A stretch of DNA of 64,000 nt from GCA-002733465 sp039969155 (GCA_039969155.1 JBDVOJ010000067.1:1-64000); one strand, 5' to 3'; counted from the first letter of the stretch, positions 25,993 to 35,551 are shown. The notes: generated from the letters alone by a model not told the origin. Numbers and translations are program-made.

Positions 25993-26292
25993 TTAGCTAT
26001 CCAGTTGTTTATCGAGACTCATGGATTCATGCAAAACACGAATTATAACTATTCTCTCTTCTTCAACGATGTAAACGATCAAGTGACTTTTATGGTGGTG
26101 TATTCGCATAGGCGGAATAAATTCTTGAAATAAATTAGATATATTGGGATTGTTCGTCAGCATCCGAAATACATTATCCAATCCGTCGAGGTATTCGAGT
26201 GCCTTATTAATGCCCCAATTTTTAACCGAGTAATGCCAAATGGCTTCTAAATCTTTTTCAGCTTCTGGCTGTATTTTAAAGTGATGACTCAT
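25993..26292 (-). CDS. parE: ParE-type toxin (RelE/ParE superfamily)
   Basis: The protein has 99 residues. It begins with the family pattern QPEAEKDLEAIWHYSVKNWG, followed by a helix pair and the strand motif RIHHHKSHLIVYIVEEERIVIIRVLHESM. ParE toxins inhibit DNA gyrase, while RelE relatives cut mRNA; the sequence fits ParE better. Its start lies inside the antitoxin gene (17-bp overlap), so the two are translated together with antitoxin first. The pair is bracketed by direct repeats, which suggests it arrived as a small cassette. Confidence 0.9.
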   Translation of the reverse strand: MSHHFKIQPEAEKDLEAIWHYSVKNWGINKALEYLDGLDNVFRMLTNNPNISNLFQEFIPPMRIHHHKSHLIVYIVEEERIVIIRVLHESMSLDKQLDS

Positions 26293-26527
26293 CTAAATTC
26301 TTTAACATCCGTTGTTTGAAAGATTCCATATCAAAATCTTTAGCCGTGCCACTTTCAAGTCCTTTAGTGATCGCCTGTTGTAAAGCCAATATTTTCTGTT
26401 GTTGCTGTTGATCTTTGCGGATCAAATCGCGAATGTAATCGCTATTACCGGCATATTTACCGGTCTCGATCTGTGTTTGAACCCAATCCCTCATGGGTTT
26501 AGGTAAAGAAATATTCATGCTCGTCAT
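26276..26527 (-). CDS. parD: ParD-type antitoxin
   Basis: The protein has 83 residues from the ATG at 26527, which has GGGAG 5 nt upstream; the longer frame to 26584 has no such site. The N-terminus MTSMNISLPKPMRDWV is a ribbon-helix-helix DNA-binding domain, and the following YAGNSDYIRDLIRKDQ is typical of ParD. The C-terminal helix-rich part should wrap the toxin. It probably represses its own promoter. Overlapping stop and start with the toxin gene is the classic toxin-antitoxin arrangement. Confidence 0.9.
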   Translation of the reverse strand: MTSMNISLPKPMRDWVQTQIETGKYAGNSDYIRDLIRKDQQQQQKILALQQAITKGLESGTAKDFDMESFKQRMLKNLDESSL

Positions 26528-26656
26528 ACATACTCCCATCAGTTGATGAGTCATAATATGGCATTTAATGGCAATAATTGTCAATATTTAGAGGCGTTAC
26601 AACGTTCTAACACACAGGAACTCCCAGTTCCCTTCCCTTCTTCTAGCAACTAGCTG

Positions 26657-26746
26657 CTTCTTTTCCTAATCTCCCAGCTACTTTCCCTTCACTAGCAACT
26701 CGTAACTGGTCTTCCCCTACAACGGCCAAAACACCATCAACAACGG
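26657..26746. repeat. Direct repeat flanking ParDE, copy at the transporter 3' end
   Basis: It contains the true last codons and stop of the SLC13-type gene and about 60 bp downstream. It aligns with 25855-25936; shared blocks include CACTAGCAACTCGT and CCCCTACAACGGCCAAAA. Confidence 0.85.
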
Positions 26747-28492
26747 AATAGAAACAAAAATAATCAAAATTTCCAACGGCAATCCCATCCGCCAATAATC
26801 CCCAAACCGATAACCACCCGGCCCCATAATAATGGTATTATTTTTATGCCCAATGGGTGACAAAAACGCACAAGACGCCGCAACCGCCACTCCCATTAAT
26901 AAGGTATCTGGATTAACATCAAGACGAGCTGCAATAGACACCGCTATAGGTGCAGCCACCAAAACCGTGGCAACATTATTCAGCACATCCGATAACGTCA
27001 TAGTCACTACCATTAGCAACACTAAAATAGCCACCGCCGGCCACCCTTGAGTACTACTCACAATGACCTCGGCAATTAATTCTGTTCCACCCGAATGTTC
27101 TAAAGCGGCGCCAATGGGTATCAAGGACGCCAGCAGAATCAACACAGAGCCCTGAATAGAATCATAAGCTTGTGACAAGGAAATAACCTTAAGCAAAAGA
27201 TAAAGCACCACACAGGCTGCCAGAGCAACGGTTAAATAAACATAACCAAAACTCGCCGCTAAAATGGCCGCACCAAACAGAGAAATTGCCAACCAGGCTT
27301 TATCATGTTGAGTCACTTGTAAATCACGAGGCGCCAAAGGCAAAACACCTAACCAATTGATCACATCATCGATTTGATCTTCATTACCCATCATCAATAA
27401 AACATCACCGGGCTTAATGATCAGTTTACGAACGCGATCTCTAAATGGCTTCCCTTCACGCGACACCCCAAGCAACATAATGCCGTGTCTATAAAGAAGG
27501 CGAATGTCTAACGCGGAACGACCAGTAATACGGGACTCTAGTGGAACCGCAGTTTCCACCATTGATAAAGTTCCCGCCAATACACCATTGTGTTTTTTAG
27601 ATCGTGAGAAGGATAGTTTTAATGCCGTGGCAAAACTCTCAACCGCTTTTGGACCCGCTTCTAAAACTAACAAATCACCCTTACGAATAGTTTCACTGAG
27701 TGCCCTACCCGGTAGTCGCTTTCCATTACGCACCAGCCCTAGAATCATCACATCGTTTTCTTCAGCCAAATCGCTCAATTCTTTGCTGGTTTTCCCGATA
27801 GCAGTGGAACCTTCCGACACGCCGATTTCAACCACATAGCCTTCAAGATTACTTAGCTCATTACCTGCATTGTGTTTGGTCCGATCCGTCGGTACAAAAC
27901 GCCAACCAATAAAAGCGACAAAGGCTAACCCCGCAACTGCGGCTCCGAGTCCGACATAGGCAAAATCAAACATACCATAAGCCTCTCCTAGCGCAGTCTC
28001 TCTATACTGGGAAATAACAATATTCGGCGGTGTACCAATAAGCGTCACCATACCGCCAAGAATGGTGGCAAAAGAAAGTGGCATCAGCGATAAAGCCGGT
28101 GATCGTTTTGCCTTATTTGCCGCCTGTATATCAACCGGCATTAACAAAGCGAGCGCAGCAACATTATTCATAAACGCTGAAAGCACCGCACCAAGAAACC
28201 CCATAGACGCAATGTGCAATGGTAAAGGCCGATTGGAATTAATCACACGACTGGTCAACATTTCGATGGCGCCCGATTGAGACAATGCACGCGACACTAT
28301 CAACACCAGCGCGATAATAATAACCGCCGGATGACCAAACCCAGAAAAAGCCTGTTCAACGGGAATAACTCCAAGTAACAATCCAACTACCAACGCCGCA
28401 AAGGCCACCAAATCATATCGCCACTTGCCCCACAGCAACATGCCTAATACCGACGCCATTAAGGCAAATAATATCGCTTGTTCATTGGTCAT
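26717..28492 (-). CDS. SLC13-family (DASS) permease with two TrkA-C domains
   Basis: The protein has 591 residues. Two hydrophobic halves (about 5-195 and 400-590, several transmembrane helices each) surround a soluble insert (about 210-380) with two RCK/TrkA-C-like domains (LEGYVVEIGVSEGSTAIGKT and ESRITGRSALDIRLLYRHG). The re-entrant substrate loops are visible as MNNVAALALLMPV with LIGTPPNIVIS, and LNNVATVLVAAPI in the second half. This layout is typical of inner-membrane anion:Na+ symporters annotated as SLC13 or SAC1-like. The substrate may be sulfate, a dicarboxylate or another anion and cannot be settled. Its 3' end has been duplicated around the ParDE module. Confidence 0.88.
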   Translation of the reverse strand: MTNEQAILFALMASVLGMLLWGKWRYDLVAFAALVVGLLLGVIPVEQAFSGFGHPAVIIIALVLIVSRALSQSGAIEMLTSRVINSNRPLPLHIASMGFLGAVLSAFMNNVAALALLMPVDIQAANKAKRSPALSLMPLSFATILGGMVTLIGTPPNIVISQYRETALGEAYGMFDFAYVGLGAAVAGLAFVAFIGWRFVPTDRTKHNAGNELSNLEGYVVEIGVSEGSTAIGKTSKELSDLAEENDVMILGLVRNGKRLPGRALSETIRKGDLLVLEAGPKAVESFATALKLSFSRSKKHNGVLAGTLSMVETAVPLESRITGRSALDIRLLYRHGIMLLGVSREGKPFRDRVRKLIIKPGDVLLMMGNEDQIDDVINWLGVLPLAPRDLQVTQHDKAWLAISLFGAAILAASFGYVYLTVALAACVVLYLLLKVISLSQAYDSIQGSVLILLASLIPIGAALEHSGGTELIAEVIVSSTQGWPAVAILVLLMVVTMTLSDVLNNVATVLVAAPIAVSIAARLDVNPDTLLMGVAVAASCAFLSPIGHKNNTIIMGPGGYRFGDYWRMGLPLEILIIFVSIPLLMVFWPL

Positions 28493-28950
28493 AGTTGGTA
28501 AACTCTTTTTATTGTGTTTTTATCGCATTAAGAATGATATTGAGAATTCAGCTTCAATAATACGACAGACGCGCAAAGCTTGGCAGTAAGGATATGAGAT
28601 GGCATTCGTCGACTAGTAATCCTTTACCGTAAAGCTGGACGCCTCCACTCTTGCCATTTTTGATGTACTGAGCATAACAGGCTGATTTAATTAAGTAAAC
28701 GGTGATAAAAAACAAGTTTCGAGTGGCGTGTTACTAATTGCGAGTTAACCAGATTAAAACCTATTTACCAAAGATTGCCCCGCGCCAAAAGTAGGTCCTC
28801 TAGGGAAACATTTTGGGTACGGCGAGCAGGAAGGGAAATACTTTTAGGTTTTTGAACCTTTTGTTGGTCTGCCTTTAGGCTGACAATTCTCCTTCCGCAT
28901 CGAGTCGCACTGAAGTACGACCTAAACGATTTTAAACCAATCCCCTCTCC

Positions 28951-29021
28951 TTAATCCTCGGCTTTAGCCCCCTGCGTCGCTCTACCTTCTCCGTCCTTGG
29001 AATCGTCTCCCGCTGGAAAGG
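28951..29021. repeat. Dispersed repeat, inverted copy of 35188-35302
   Basis: AATCCTCGGCTTTAGCC and CGTCGCTCTACCTTCTCCGT match the reverse complement of the repeat near 35.2 kb. This is part of the 680-bp gene-free gap 28493-29174, which otherwise shows only low-complexity and repeat sequence. Confidence 0.8.
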
Positions 29022-29055
29022 AGAAAATCTCCCCAACGATAAACTCATAAGTGGG

Positions 29056-29153
29056 TTTCGAGTTTCGAGTTTCGAGTTTCGAGTTTCGAGTTTCGAGTTT
29101 CGAGTTTCGAGTTGCGGGTTGCGAGTTGCGAGTTGCGAGTTGCGAGTTGTGAT
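29056..29153. repeat. Heptanucleotide tandem array (14 units)
   Basis: Eight exact GTTTCGA units are followed by GTTGCGG, four GTTGCGA and GTTGTGA. The array lies about 20 bp downstream of the diguanylate cyclase stop codon. Confidence 0.95.
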
Positions 29154-29174
29154 TTACGGGTTGCTGGCTGCGGG

Positions 29175-30377
29175 CTATGAAAGATTAGTTAATTCTCGAT
29201 AGTGAACGACTTTATTTCTACCTTGTTGTTTGGCTTGATAAAGCGCCTTATCCGCTTGTGATATTAACCTATCGAGTTGCTTGTCTTCAGAGGTACTTTC
29301 GGCGACGCCAAAGCTAGCAGTAATTGCTTCATTGACCGTCGATGGATGGATATTAGAAGTGCCACTAAACGCTGCTTCTCGTATAATAAGACGTAGTTTT
29401 TCCGCGAGTTTTAAAACATCGGGTCCTGAAGTGTTAGGTAGTAATAACACAAACTCTTCCCCGCCATAACGCGCGAAAATATCGTAACTTCGTAAGTTAT
29501 CCGATATAAGCTGGCAAAACTTCACTAACACCTGATCACCAAACTGATGTCCGTATTTATCATTAACACGTTTGAAATGATCGATATCCATTAAAATTAC
29601 CGAAAACAATTTGTTTTCTCGTTGTGAGCGCGCGATTTCCTTTTGCGCAATCGACTCTAGTGCTCTTCGGTTATAGATTTGAGTCAGTGGATCGATGGTC
29701 GCTTGCCGCTCTAGTTCTTGAGTCAAACGCTCGCTCGCACTCCAAATGATGATGGAACTGGTAACAACCACCATTAACAAGAAAGCCATTAACGAGCTGA
29801 TATGGGCGATGGTATGCGCCTCAACAGAGGCTTGTTGATAGTAACCGGCGGTCCACACTGCGCGTGCTAGAAAAAGTAATCCGTAAAAAATGTAGAGCTT
29901 ATAAATCAAGCGAATGGCATTAGTACGATTATTGCCGCTTATTTTTAGCAGCTTATACGAAAGATAAAAGCACTGGATAGCGAAAATACTGCATAAGACC
30001 GTCACACGATACTGCGCATTAAAATCAACGATGGCGTAATAACTTGAAGCGAATAATTGAAGGATTAAGAGTAGATTGCAGATCTTCTGGTATTGTAAAT
30101 ACTGAAACCCATAAAACCGAAGAACGCCAGTACCAATTGAGCGGATACCGTAAATCACCAACAATCCTGCGAGAGTGATAGCAAACCAATCATCAATAAA
30201 CGCTCTAAAACTCACTAAAGTGAAACCGAGCGCTATAATCAATACACCGATTCCGATTTGCCAAAATCCTTTAAAGGTCCGATGGGTCTTTGCATAACAG
30301 CAAAGATTTATCCCTTGTATTGTGGCCAATAAGGTAATAATTACCGTTAAAGTTCTTGTATCAAATCCATCTATCAT
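29175..30377 (-). CDS. Membrane diguanylate cyclase (GGDEF domain)
   Basis: The protein has 400 residues. The first 215 residues hold about seven hydrophobic segments forming a membrane sensor. The GGDEF domain (about 225-395) has LMDIDHFKRVNDKYGHQFGD, the active signature GGEEF (305-309), and the inhibitory I-site RSYD (296-299) five residues before it. It should make cyclic di-GMP from GTP and be feedback-inhibited. The sensor ligand is unknown. A PgaC-like glycosyltransferase is encoded divergently next door, a process often controlled by cyclic di-GMP, but no direct link is shown. Confidence 0.93.
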   Translation of the reverse strand: MIDGFDTRTLTVIITLLATIQGINLCCYAKTHRTFKGFWQIGIGVLIIALGFTLVSFRAFIDDWFAITLAGLLVIYGIRSIGTGVLRFYGFQYLQYQKICNLLLILQLFASSYYAIVDFNAQYRVTVLCSIFAIQCFYLSYKLLKISGNNRTNAIRLIYKLYIFYGLLFLARAVWTAGYYQQASVEAHTIAHISSLMAFLLMVVVTSSIIIWSASERLTQELERQATIDPLTQIYNRRALESIAQKEIARSQRENKLFSVILMDIDHFKRVNDKYGHQFGDQVLVKFCQLISDNLRSYDIFARYGGEEFVLLLPNTSGPDVLKLAEKLRLIIREAAFSGTSNIHPSTVNEAITASFGVAESTSEDKQLDRLISQADKALYQAKQQGRNKVVHYRELTNLS

Positions 30378-30805
30378 AAATTAATCGGTTAAAGATTAGT
30401 CTCATAATTCTAATTCAATACAAGCGAATAGCAAGCAAGATATCTCATATGGCAATATACGGTTAACCGATCACTCGCCATAGATAATCAATAAAACTGC
30501 CAACGAGGCACATTACCAGCTCTTTCTCTTAGCTTGCATGGGCAATTAAGTTACTTTACAGCGCGTTTTCAACTTATTTAACAAGCATATAAGACAGCTT
30601 AACTTATTGAATTTTCGCCGATAGCTATCTCAGATTCTAATAAATCCAAGCCATTTAGTGTAATTGTTCACAAATTTCGTAAAGGATCTAACCAAAGCCT
30701 ACTTAGTTACCTTGATCGCTGGCATACTCCCGCCCAATAAAAAGAACATGGTCATCAGACCAAATACAACTCTCACGGATAGAGTTAATTTGAGGCAAAC
30801 AAAAC
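30378..30805. other. Divergent intergenic region
   Basis: About 430 bp between the diguanylate cyclase and the glycosyltransferase gene. It should contain both promoters. No RNA gene or repeat was recognised. Confidence 0.4.
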
Positions 30806-32197
30806 ATGAAAACCGTACTACCCAACCCGAAAAAGGTTGCCGGTTTCATCGACCGGCTCAATCCTAGCTCCATTGGTTACAGCTGTATGACAGTGTTTGC
30901 ACTGTATGTTGTTTCAGTTTTTATCTTCTACCAAGCTTTTACCACTGAGTTTGATACTAGTAGTGAGTTAGAAGGCGTGCGCACAGCGATATTCTGGTTT
31001 TTATCGCCGATCTTATTGAAATTTGCTATCCAGTTAATTTCCTCAATATTTTACCCGGTGATTGAATCACTTCGCGAAGGAAGAAATTTACGCCCTTTTA
31101 AAGGCAAAGTTTCAGTCATCATCCCTGCTTATAATGAAGAAGTTGGCATAGAGAAAACCATTCGATCCGTTATGAACTCGGACTATCCTAATTTCGAAAT
31201 CATTGTACTGAATGATGGTTCAACCGATAGTACCGAACAGCAAATTATGCGTTACATCGACCAAGCCAAAGAAGATGGAAGCTACCGACAAGATATCCAT
31301 TATCGGCGGTTAAGTAATGGTGGTAAAGCCAAAGCACTAAACCGCGGTTTACGCATCGCTAGTGGTGAAATCATTATTACGATTGATGCCGACTGTGTCG
31401 TAGATAAAAGCGCAATTAGTGAAATGGTTAAAGGCTTTAAACATGCTGAAGTGGGCGCAGTTGCCGGAAACGTGGTTGTTGGTAATCGTAAAAAACCAAT
31501 TGAACTGATCCAACAACTTGAATACTTGTGTGGATTCTTTTTTAGACGAGCAGACTCTAACTTTGATTCAGTATTTATTATTGGTGGAGCGGCGGCCGCT
31601 TATCGACGTTCGACGCTCGATAAGGTAGGTGGTTTTGATCAAGAAATAATTACCGAAGATATCGAAATGTCATTACGCATATTAGGCCATGGCTTTAAAA
31701 CCCGTTATGCCGCAAACGCTGTTGTCTACACCGAAGGACCTTCTGATCTTAAAGGGTTGTGCAATCAACGATTGCGTTGGAAATATGGCCGTTTGGTTAC
31801 CTTTTTTAAGCATCGAAATTTATTTTTTAACTTCAACCAACAACCCAGCGTTTACTTAACGGCTTTTCTATTACCGTTAGCTGTTTATGCTGAAGTTGCA
31901 TTGTTACTAGAAGGCTTCCTGCTAACTATTTTCTATAGCTACACCATCCTAGCGCAAGACTATTTTCCAATGGCAATAATGATCTTATTTACCAGCGGAA
32001 TGATTTCAATGCAAATAATGGCGGATAGTAAAAAACGATTCCATCTTAATTTGTTGGCCCTAGCACCTGTCGCTTGGATAATTTTTTATTTTATCGATGT
32101 CATTGAATTTCAGGCGCTGATTAGAAGCATTAAACGCGTTATAAAAAAGGAATCTTTAAAGTGGCAGAAATGGAATCGCGTGGGAATTGTAAGATAG
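30806..32197 (+). CDS. Membrane glycosyltransferase family 2 (PgaC/cellulose-synthase-like)
   Basis: The protein has 463 residues. Transmembrane segments lie near 30-48 and 63-85 and again in the last third (about 350-445). The GT2 domain has VSVIIPAYNEE (about 107-117), a nucleotide-binding NDGSTD, the metal-binding DADC, and the acceptor and processivity motifs TEDIEMS and QRLRW. This is the processive synthase pattern found in PgaC, hyaluronan and cellulose synthases. It should polymerise a polysaccharide and export it across the inner membrane. No PgaA, PgaB or PgaD gene is adjacent, so product and partners are unknown. GAGG lies about 10 nt before the ATG. Confidence 0.88.
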   Translation: MKTVLPNPKKVAGFIDRLNPSSIGYSCMTVFALYVVSVFIFYQAFTTEFDTSSELEGVRTAIFWFLSPILLKFAIQLISSIFYPVIESLREGRNLRPFKGKVSVIIPAYNEEVGIEKTIRSVMNSDYPNFEIIVLNDGSTDSTEQQIMRYIDQAKEDGSYRQDIHYRRLSNGGKAKALNRGLRIASGEIIITIDADCVVDKSAISEMVKGFKHAEVGAVAGNVVVGNRKKPIELIQQLEYLCGFFFRRADSNFDSVFIIGGAAAAYRRSTLDKVGGFDQEIITEDIEMSLRILGHGFKTRYAANAVVYTEGPSDLKGLCNQRLRWKYGRLVTFFKHRNLFFNFNQQPSVYLTAFLLPLAVYAEVALLLEGFLLTIFYSYTILAQDYFPMAIMILFTSGMISMQIMADSKKRFHLNLLALAPVAWIIFYFIDVIEFQALIRSIKRVIKKESLKWQKWNRVGIVR

Positions 32198-32217
32198 AAA
32201 TTTAATTTTTTAAAATC

Positions 32218-32346
32218 AAGCTGGCTGAGCGTTGTCGTACTGCATAGTCGAAGCCCTGCCCTCACTTCGACTCCGCTCTGTCAACTTGTCCCCTCTACAC
32301 AGGGAGAGGATATCTGTGTGACGCCCTGAAAGGCGACCTACAAAAT
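32218..32346. repeat. Two dispersed repeats side by side
   Basis: First comes the CACTTCGACTCCGCT repeat family with its partner AAGCTGGCTGAGCGTTG (32218-32287). Next is a short form of the GTCCCCTCT ... GGCGACCTACAAAAT family (to 32346). Both recur at 35.2-35.6, 42.5 and 44.5 kb. The rest of the gap up to 32528 shows nothing clear. Confidence 0.85.
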
Positions 32347-32528
32347 AGCGAGTCCCTCGATCAAATCTCAGCTTTGAATACTCTTTATGGCGATAAACTT
32401 GATATTAATTGCGAGCAATTCTATTATTCTTAGATAACAAAGTTAACTTGGTGTGATATCGGGCACTGCCCTATTCCCAAATTAACTCGCCGCCTTGGCT
32501 TACATAGCCACTTAATCGGACTGTTGAA

Positions 32529-34856
32529 TTGAACATTTGGTTTACAAAAGTTCTTTCCATTACCTCACTTTGCATTCTCATTGCACCGCCAATCAGTGCT
32601 TCTTCATCCATAGAACTTAATCAAGACACTTCAGCAGCTTCAACTGAAGAACAAGACAAAGATAAAAATAATTCTCGCGTAGCAAGTGTTTACGATCTTT
32701 CATTGGAAGAGCTACTTAAGTTAAAGCCAGTACAAGTCACCGCTCGAAAACGAACTGAATTAATTAAAGATGTTCCGGCATCTGTTTCAGTATTAGATCA
32801 AAACCAATTAGAAACTTACTCTTCTGCAGCAAGAGACATTCGTGCGCTCAGTGCTCGTAGCCCATCACTCCAAGTAGAATCGTCGTTTGATCGTTTGTTC
32901 CCACGATTCTATTTACGCGGATTAGGAAATACTGACTTTGATATCAACGCCTCTCAACCAGTCTCATTAGTGTTTGATGGTGTGGTTCAAGAAAATCCAA
33001 TGTTAAGGGGGTTTCCGTTATTTGATATGCAACGAGTCGAAGTATTAAGAGGTCCTCAAGGCACTCTTTTCGGCAACAATACACCAGCTGGAGTAGTTAA
33101 GTTAGAATCCGTGCGGCCACAGCCAGGAAACTTTACTAATGCGTCGCTTAGTTATGGCACTAGTAACACCATTGATTTTAATGGTGCGATTAATTCACAG
33201 CTTAGCAATGAACTGATGACTCGTCTTTCTCTGCTCTATCAACAACGCGATAACTGGATAGACAATGCCGCCCCTGGCTTTGAACAATCAAATGTATTAG
33301 GAGGGTTTGACGAAGTCGCACTGCGTTTGCAGCTTAACTACAAAACCAATGAAAAGCTCAATTGGCTATTTAATTTTCATGCTCGCGATTTTCAAGGAGC
33401 ACCTGCCGTATTTAGAGCCAATATTTTAGATCAAGGTAGTAATCGTTTAAATCAGAATTTTGATAGCGATACGGTATTTCTTGATGCTGCTCAACGCACC
33501 GAACAAATGCTAACTAATCAAGGTGGAAGTCTAACCGTCGATTATCAGTTTGAAGATTTATTACTCACCATAATCAGCGGCTATGAAAGTGTTGAAACAT
33601 TTTCTGTAGGTGATGTTGATGGCGGTTATGGTGCGGTGTTTACTGCGAGCTCAGGTCCTGGAGTAATCAGTTTTCCCGCAGAGAATTCATCCAATATTCC
33701 AAAACATCGTCAGTACACTCAGGAGATCAGATGGTCTAGTAAGAACAAAGGAAATTTTGGTTATCAATTTGGCGCTTTTGCTTTTGAGGAAAATCTTTTC
33801 ATTAGAAACCAGAGCTATGACTCACTAAATAATGGAGTTTTGAATGGCTTAGCCAATCAACATCAAGAAACCAGTACGTGGGCTGTTTTTGGAACGCTGG
33901 ATTACGATATAACGGAAAAGGTTAGAATGACAACCGGTGCTCGATACAGTTCAAACAGTAAGGATTACTCGACCGAAAGACTGATTAGCCCGACTGGTTC
34001 GGGTCCACTTTCATCGATAAGCGTCAACAAAGATGATAGCCATTTAAGCTGGGATATTTCCGCCATTTATCAGTGGCAAAAAGATTCTAATATTTACTAT
34101 CGGATTGCAAAAGGCTTTAGAGCGCCGAGCATTCAAGGCAGAGTTATTTTTGGTGACGCTGTGAACACCGCAAAATCAGAACAAGTTATCTCGTTTGAAG
34201 CGGGGATTAAAACAAATTTTTGGAATGAACAAGGAACGATCAATGCAGCGGTTTTTTCCTACAATATTGACGATCAACAAGTCACAGCAGTTGGCGGTGA
34301 AGATATTAATAATCGATTGTTGAACGTTGCAGATACTCGAAGTTTTGGATTTGAATTAGACGCAAAATTTTCACTCAATCAGCACTGGCAAATCAACTCT
34401 GGATTTAGCTTCAACGAAAGTGAAATCAACGATCCCAGTCTTTCTGTTTCGGTATGTCCACAATGCACCATCACCGATCCTACTAATGACCAAGGTTTTG
34501 CAATTATTGATGGTAATCATTTGCCGCATTCTCCACATTGGATCGCATTCCTATTAGTTAACTATAAAACCGAGTGGCAAGCAGGATTATTGTATTTTCA
34601 AACCGACTGGGTGTACCGAAGTGAAGTAGACTTTTTTCTCTATCAATCAAAAGAATTTGAAGGGCCCGGATTATTGGAGGGCGGTCTCAAGTTTGGTTAT
34701 CGCTGGTCGAAGAACAAGTTTAATTATGAAATCTCTATGCTAGCTAGAAATATTACTAACGAGCAAGAAATTATTGGCGGAGTGGACTTTAATAATTTAA
34801 CTGGGATTGTAAACGAACCGCGATATGTGGGACTAGAATTTAAAATTGGTTTTTAA
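32529..34856 (+). CDS. TonB-dependent receptor
   Basis: The protein has 775 residues with a signal peptide (about 1-24). The plug domain (about 65-185) has VTARKRTELIKDVPASVSVLD as the region after the TonB box and EVLRGPQGTLFGNNTPAGVV. The beta-barrel follows to the end, finishing RYVGLEFKIGF with the terminal Phe of outer-membrane proteins. It imports a substrate across the outer membrane using TonB energy. The plug resembles receptors annotated for siderophores or other metabolites rather than the carbohydrate type at 58290. The start is a TTG with a poor ribosome binding site, so the N-terminus is provisional. Confidence 0.9.
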   Translation: MNIWFTKVLSITSLCILIAPPISASSSIELNQDTSAASTEEQDKDKNNSRVASVYDLSLEELLKLKPVQVTARKRTELIKDVPASVSVLDQNQLETYSSAARDIRALSARSPSLQVESSFDRLFPRFYLRGLGNTDFDINASQPVSLVFDGVVQENPMLRGFPLFDMQRVEVLRGPQGTLFGNNTPAGVVKLESVRPQPGNFTNASLSYGTSNTIDFNGAINSQLSNELMTRLSLLYQQRDNWIDNAAPGFEQSNVLGGFDEVALRLQLNYKTNEKLNWLFNFHARDFQGAPAVFRANILDQGSNRLNQNFDSDTVFLDAAQRTEQMLTNQGGSLTVDYQFEDLLLTIISGYESVETFSVGDVDGGYGAVFTASSGPGVISFPAENSSNIPKHRQYTQEIRWSSKNKGNFGYQFGAFAFEENLFIRNQSYDSLNNGVLNGLANQHQETSTWAVFGTLDYDITEKVRMTTGARYSSNSKDYSTERLISPTGSGPLSSISVNKDDSHLSWDISAIYQWQKDSNIYYRIAKGFRAPSIQGRVIFGDAVNTAKSEQVISFEAGIKTNFWNEQGTINAAVFSYNIDDQQVTAVGGEDINNRLLNVADTRSFGFELDAKFSLNQHWQINSGFSFNESEINDPSLSVSVCPQCTITDPTNDQGFAIIDGNHLPHSPHWIAFLLVNYKTEWQAGLLYFQTDWVYRSEVDFFLYQSKEFEGPGLLEGGLKFGYRWSKNKFNYEISMLARNITNEQEIIGGVDFNNLTGIVNEPRYVGLEFKIGF

Positions 34857-34872
34857 TCGTGGCGCGCCCGGC
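34857..34872. repeat. Duplicated 3' end of tRNA-Arg
   Basis: TCGTGGCGCGCCCGGC here is repeated exactly at 34972-34987, where it forms the 3' acceptor end of tRNA-Arg. The copies are 115 bp apart, and this one starts directly after the TonB receptor stop codon. Confidence 0.8.
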
Positions 34873-34974
34873 TGATCGAGTAAGGTCCCCGGTGAAGTAA
34901 TGCTTCACCCTTGCGAGAGCTCGAGGTTACTGCCGAGAGAACTCCAACAAAGTGCCACGAATGATGTGTGTTCG

Positions 34975-35051
34975 TGGCGCGCCCGGCAGGAGTCGAACCT
35001 GCGGCCTAACCCTTAGGAGGGGTTCGCTCTATCCAGCTGAGCTACGGGCGC
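34975..35051 (-). tRNA. tRNA-Arg (anticodon CCT)
   Basis: It is 77 nt with encoded CCA. The acceptor stem GCGCCCG/CGGGCGC pairs perfectly. The D arm is GCTC..GAGC, the anticodon stem AACCC/GGGTT carries loop CTCCTAA, and the T arm contains GGTTCGACTCC. Anticodon CCT reads AGG codons. Confidence 0.96.
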
Positions 35052-35187
35052 TTATGAGGGTTTACGAACTTTTTAAATCGCTAACTCAATAGCCAGCAAA
35101 GCAGCACGAATAGTAAACCAACTAGCTATGAAATCAAGTGGTTGATCGATCTAGTCAGAAACAAATGACTAAATCATATCCCCTGTC

Positions 35188-35302
35188 AGTCCCCTCTCCA
35201 ACGGGAGACGACTCCAAGGACGGAGAAGGTAGAGCGACGCAAGAGGCCAAAGCCGAGGATTAGCGAGAGTGGGTCTGACACCCTGAAGGGCGACCTACAA
35301 AG
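35188..35302. repeat. Dispersed repeat, ~115 bp
   Basis: It starts AGTCCCCTCTCCAACGGGAG and ends CCTGAAGGGCGACCTACAAA. Ends are shared with 32287-32346 and 44491-44586; the middle is shared with the inverted copy at 28951-29021. Confidence 0.85.
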
Positions 35303-35398
35303 CAAAATAGATAAAAGAATTCACCACGGAGAAAAAGACTTAAATAAATTCAATGGGTAGGTATCTAAACAGGCTGATCCTATTCGGTCGTCGGCTCT

Positions 35399-35551
35399 CA
35401 CTTCGACTCCGCTCAGTGAACTTTCTTTTTTAATACGACAATCTCTTTACATTTTCAAGCTGGCTGAGCGTTGTGATAAGACGTGTCGAACTGCTGAGTC
35501 GAACTATCCAATCGAAACCTTCTATACACTTCGACTCCGCTCAGTGAACTT
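35399..35551. repeat. CACTTCGACTCCGCTCAGTG repeat pair
   Basis: CACTTCGACTCCGCTCAGTG occurs at 35399 and again near 35526. The second is paired with AAGCTGGCTGAGCGTTG at 35457. Together with the preceding repeat this fills the gap 35052-35557. Confidence 0.85.

Noticed and set aside
34886..34911. Terminator for the TonB receptor gene (GGTGAAG ... CTTCACC hairpin)
   Set aside because: The stem is only 7 bp and no T-run follows in either direction.
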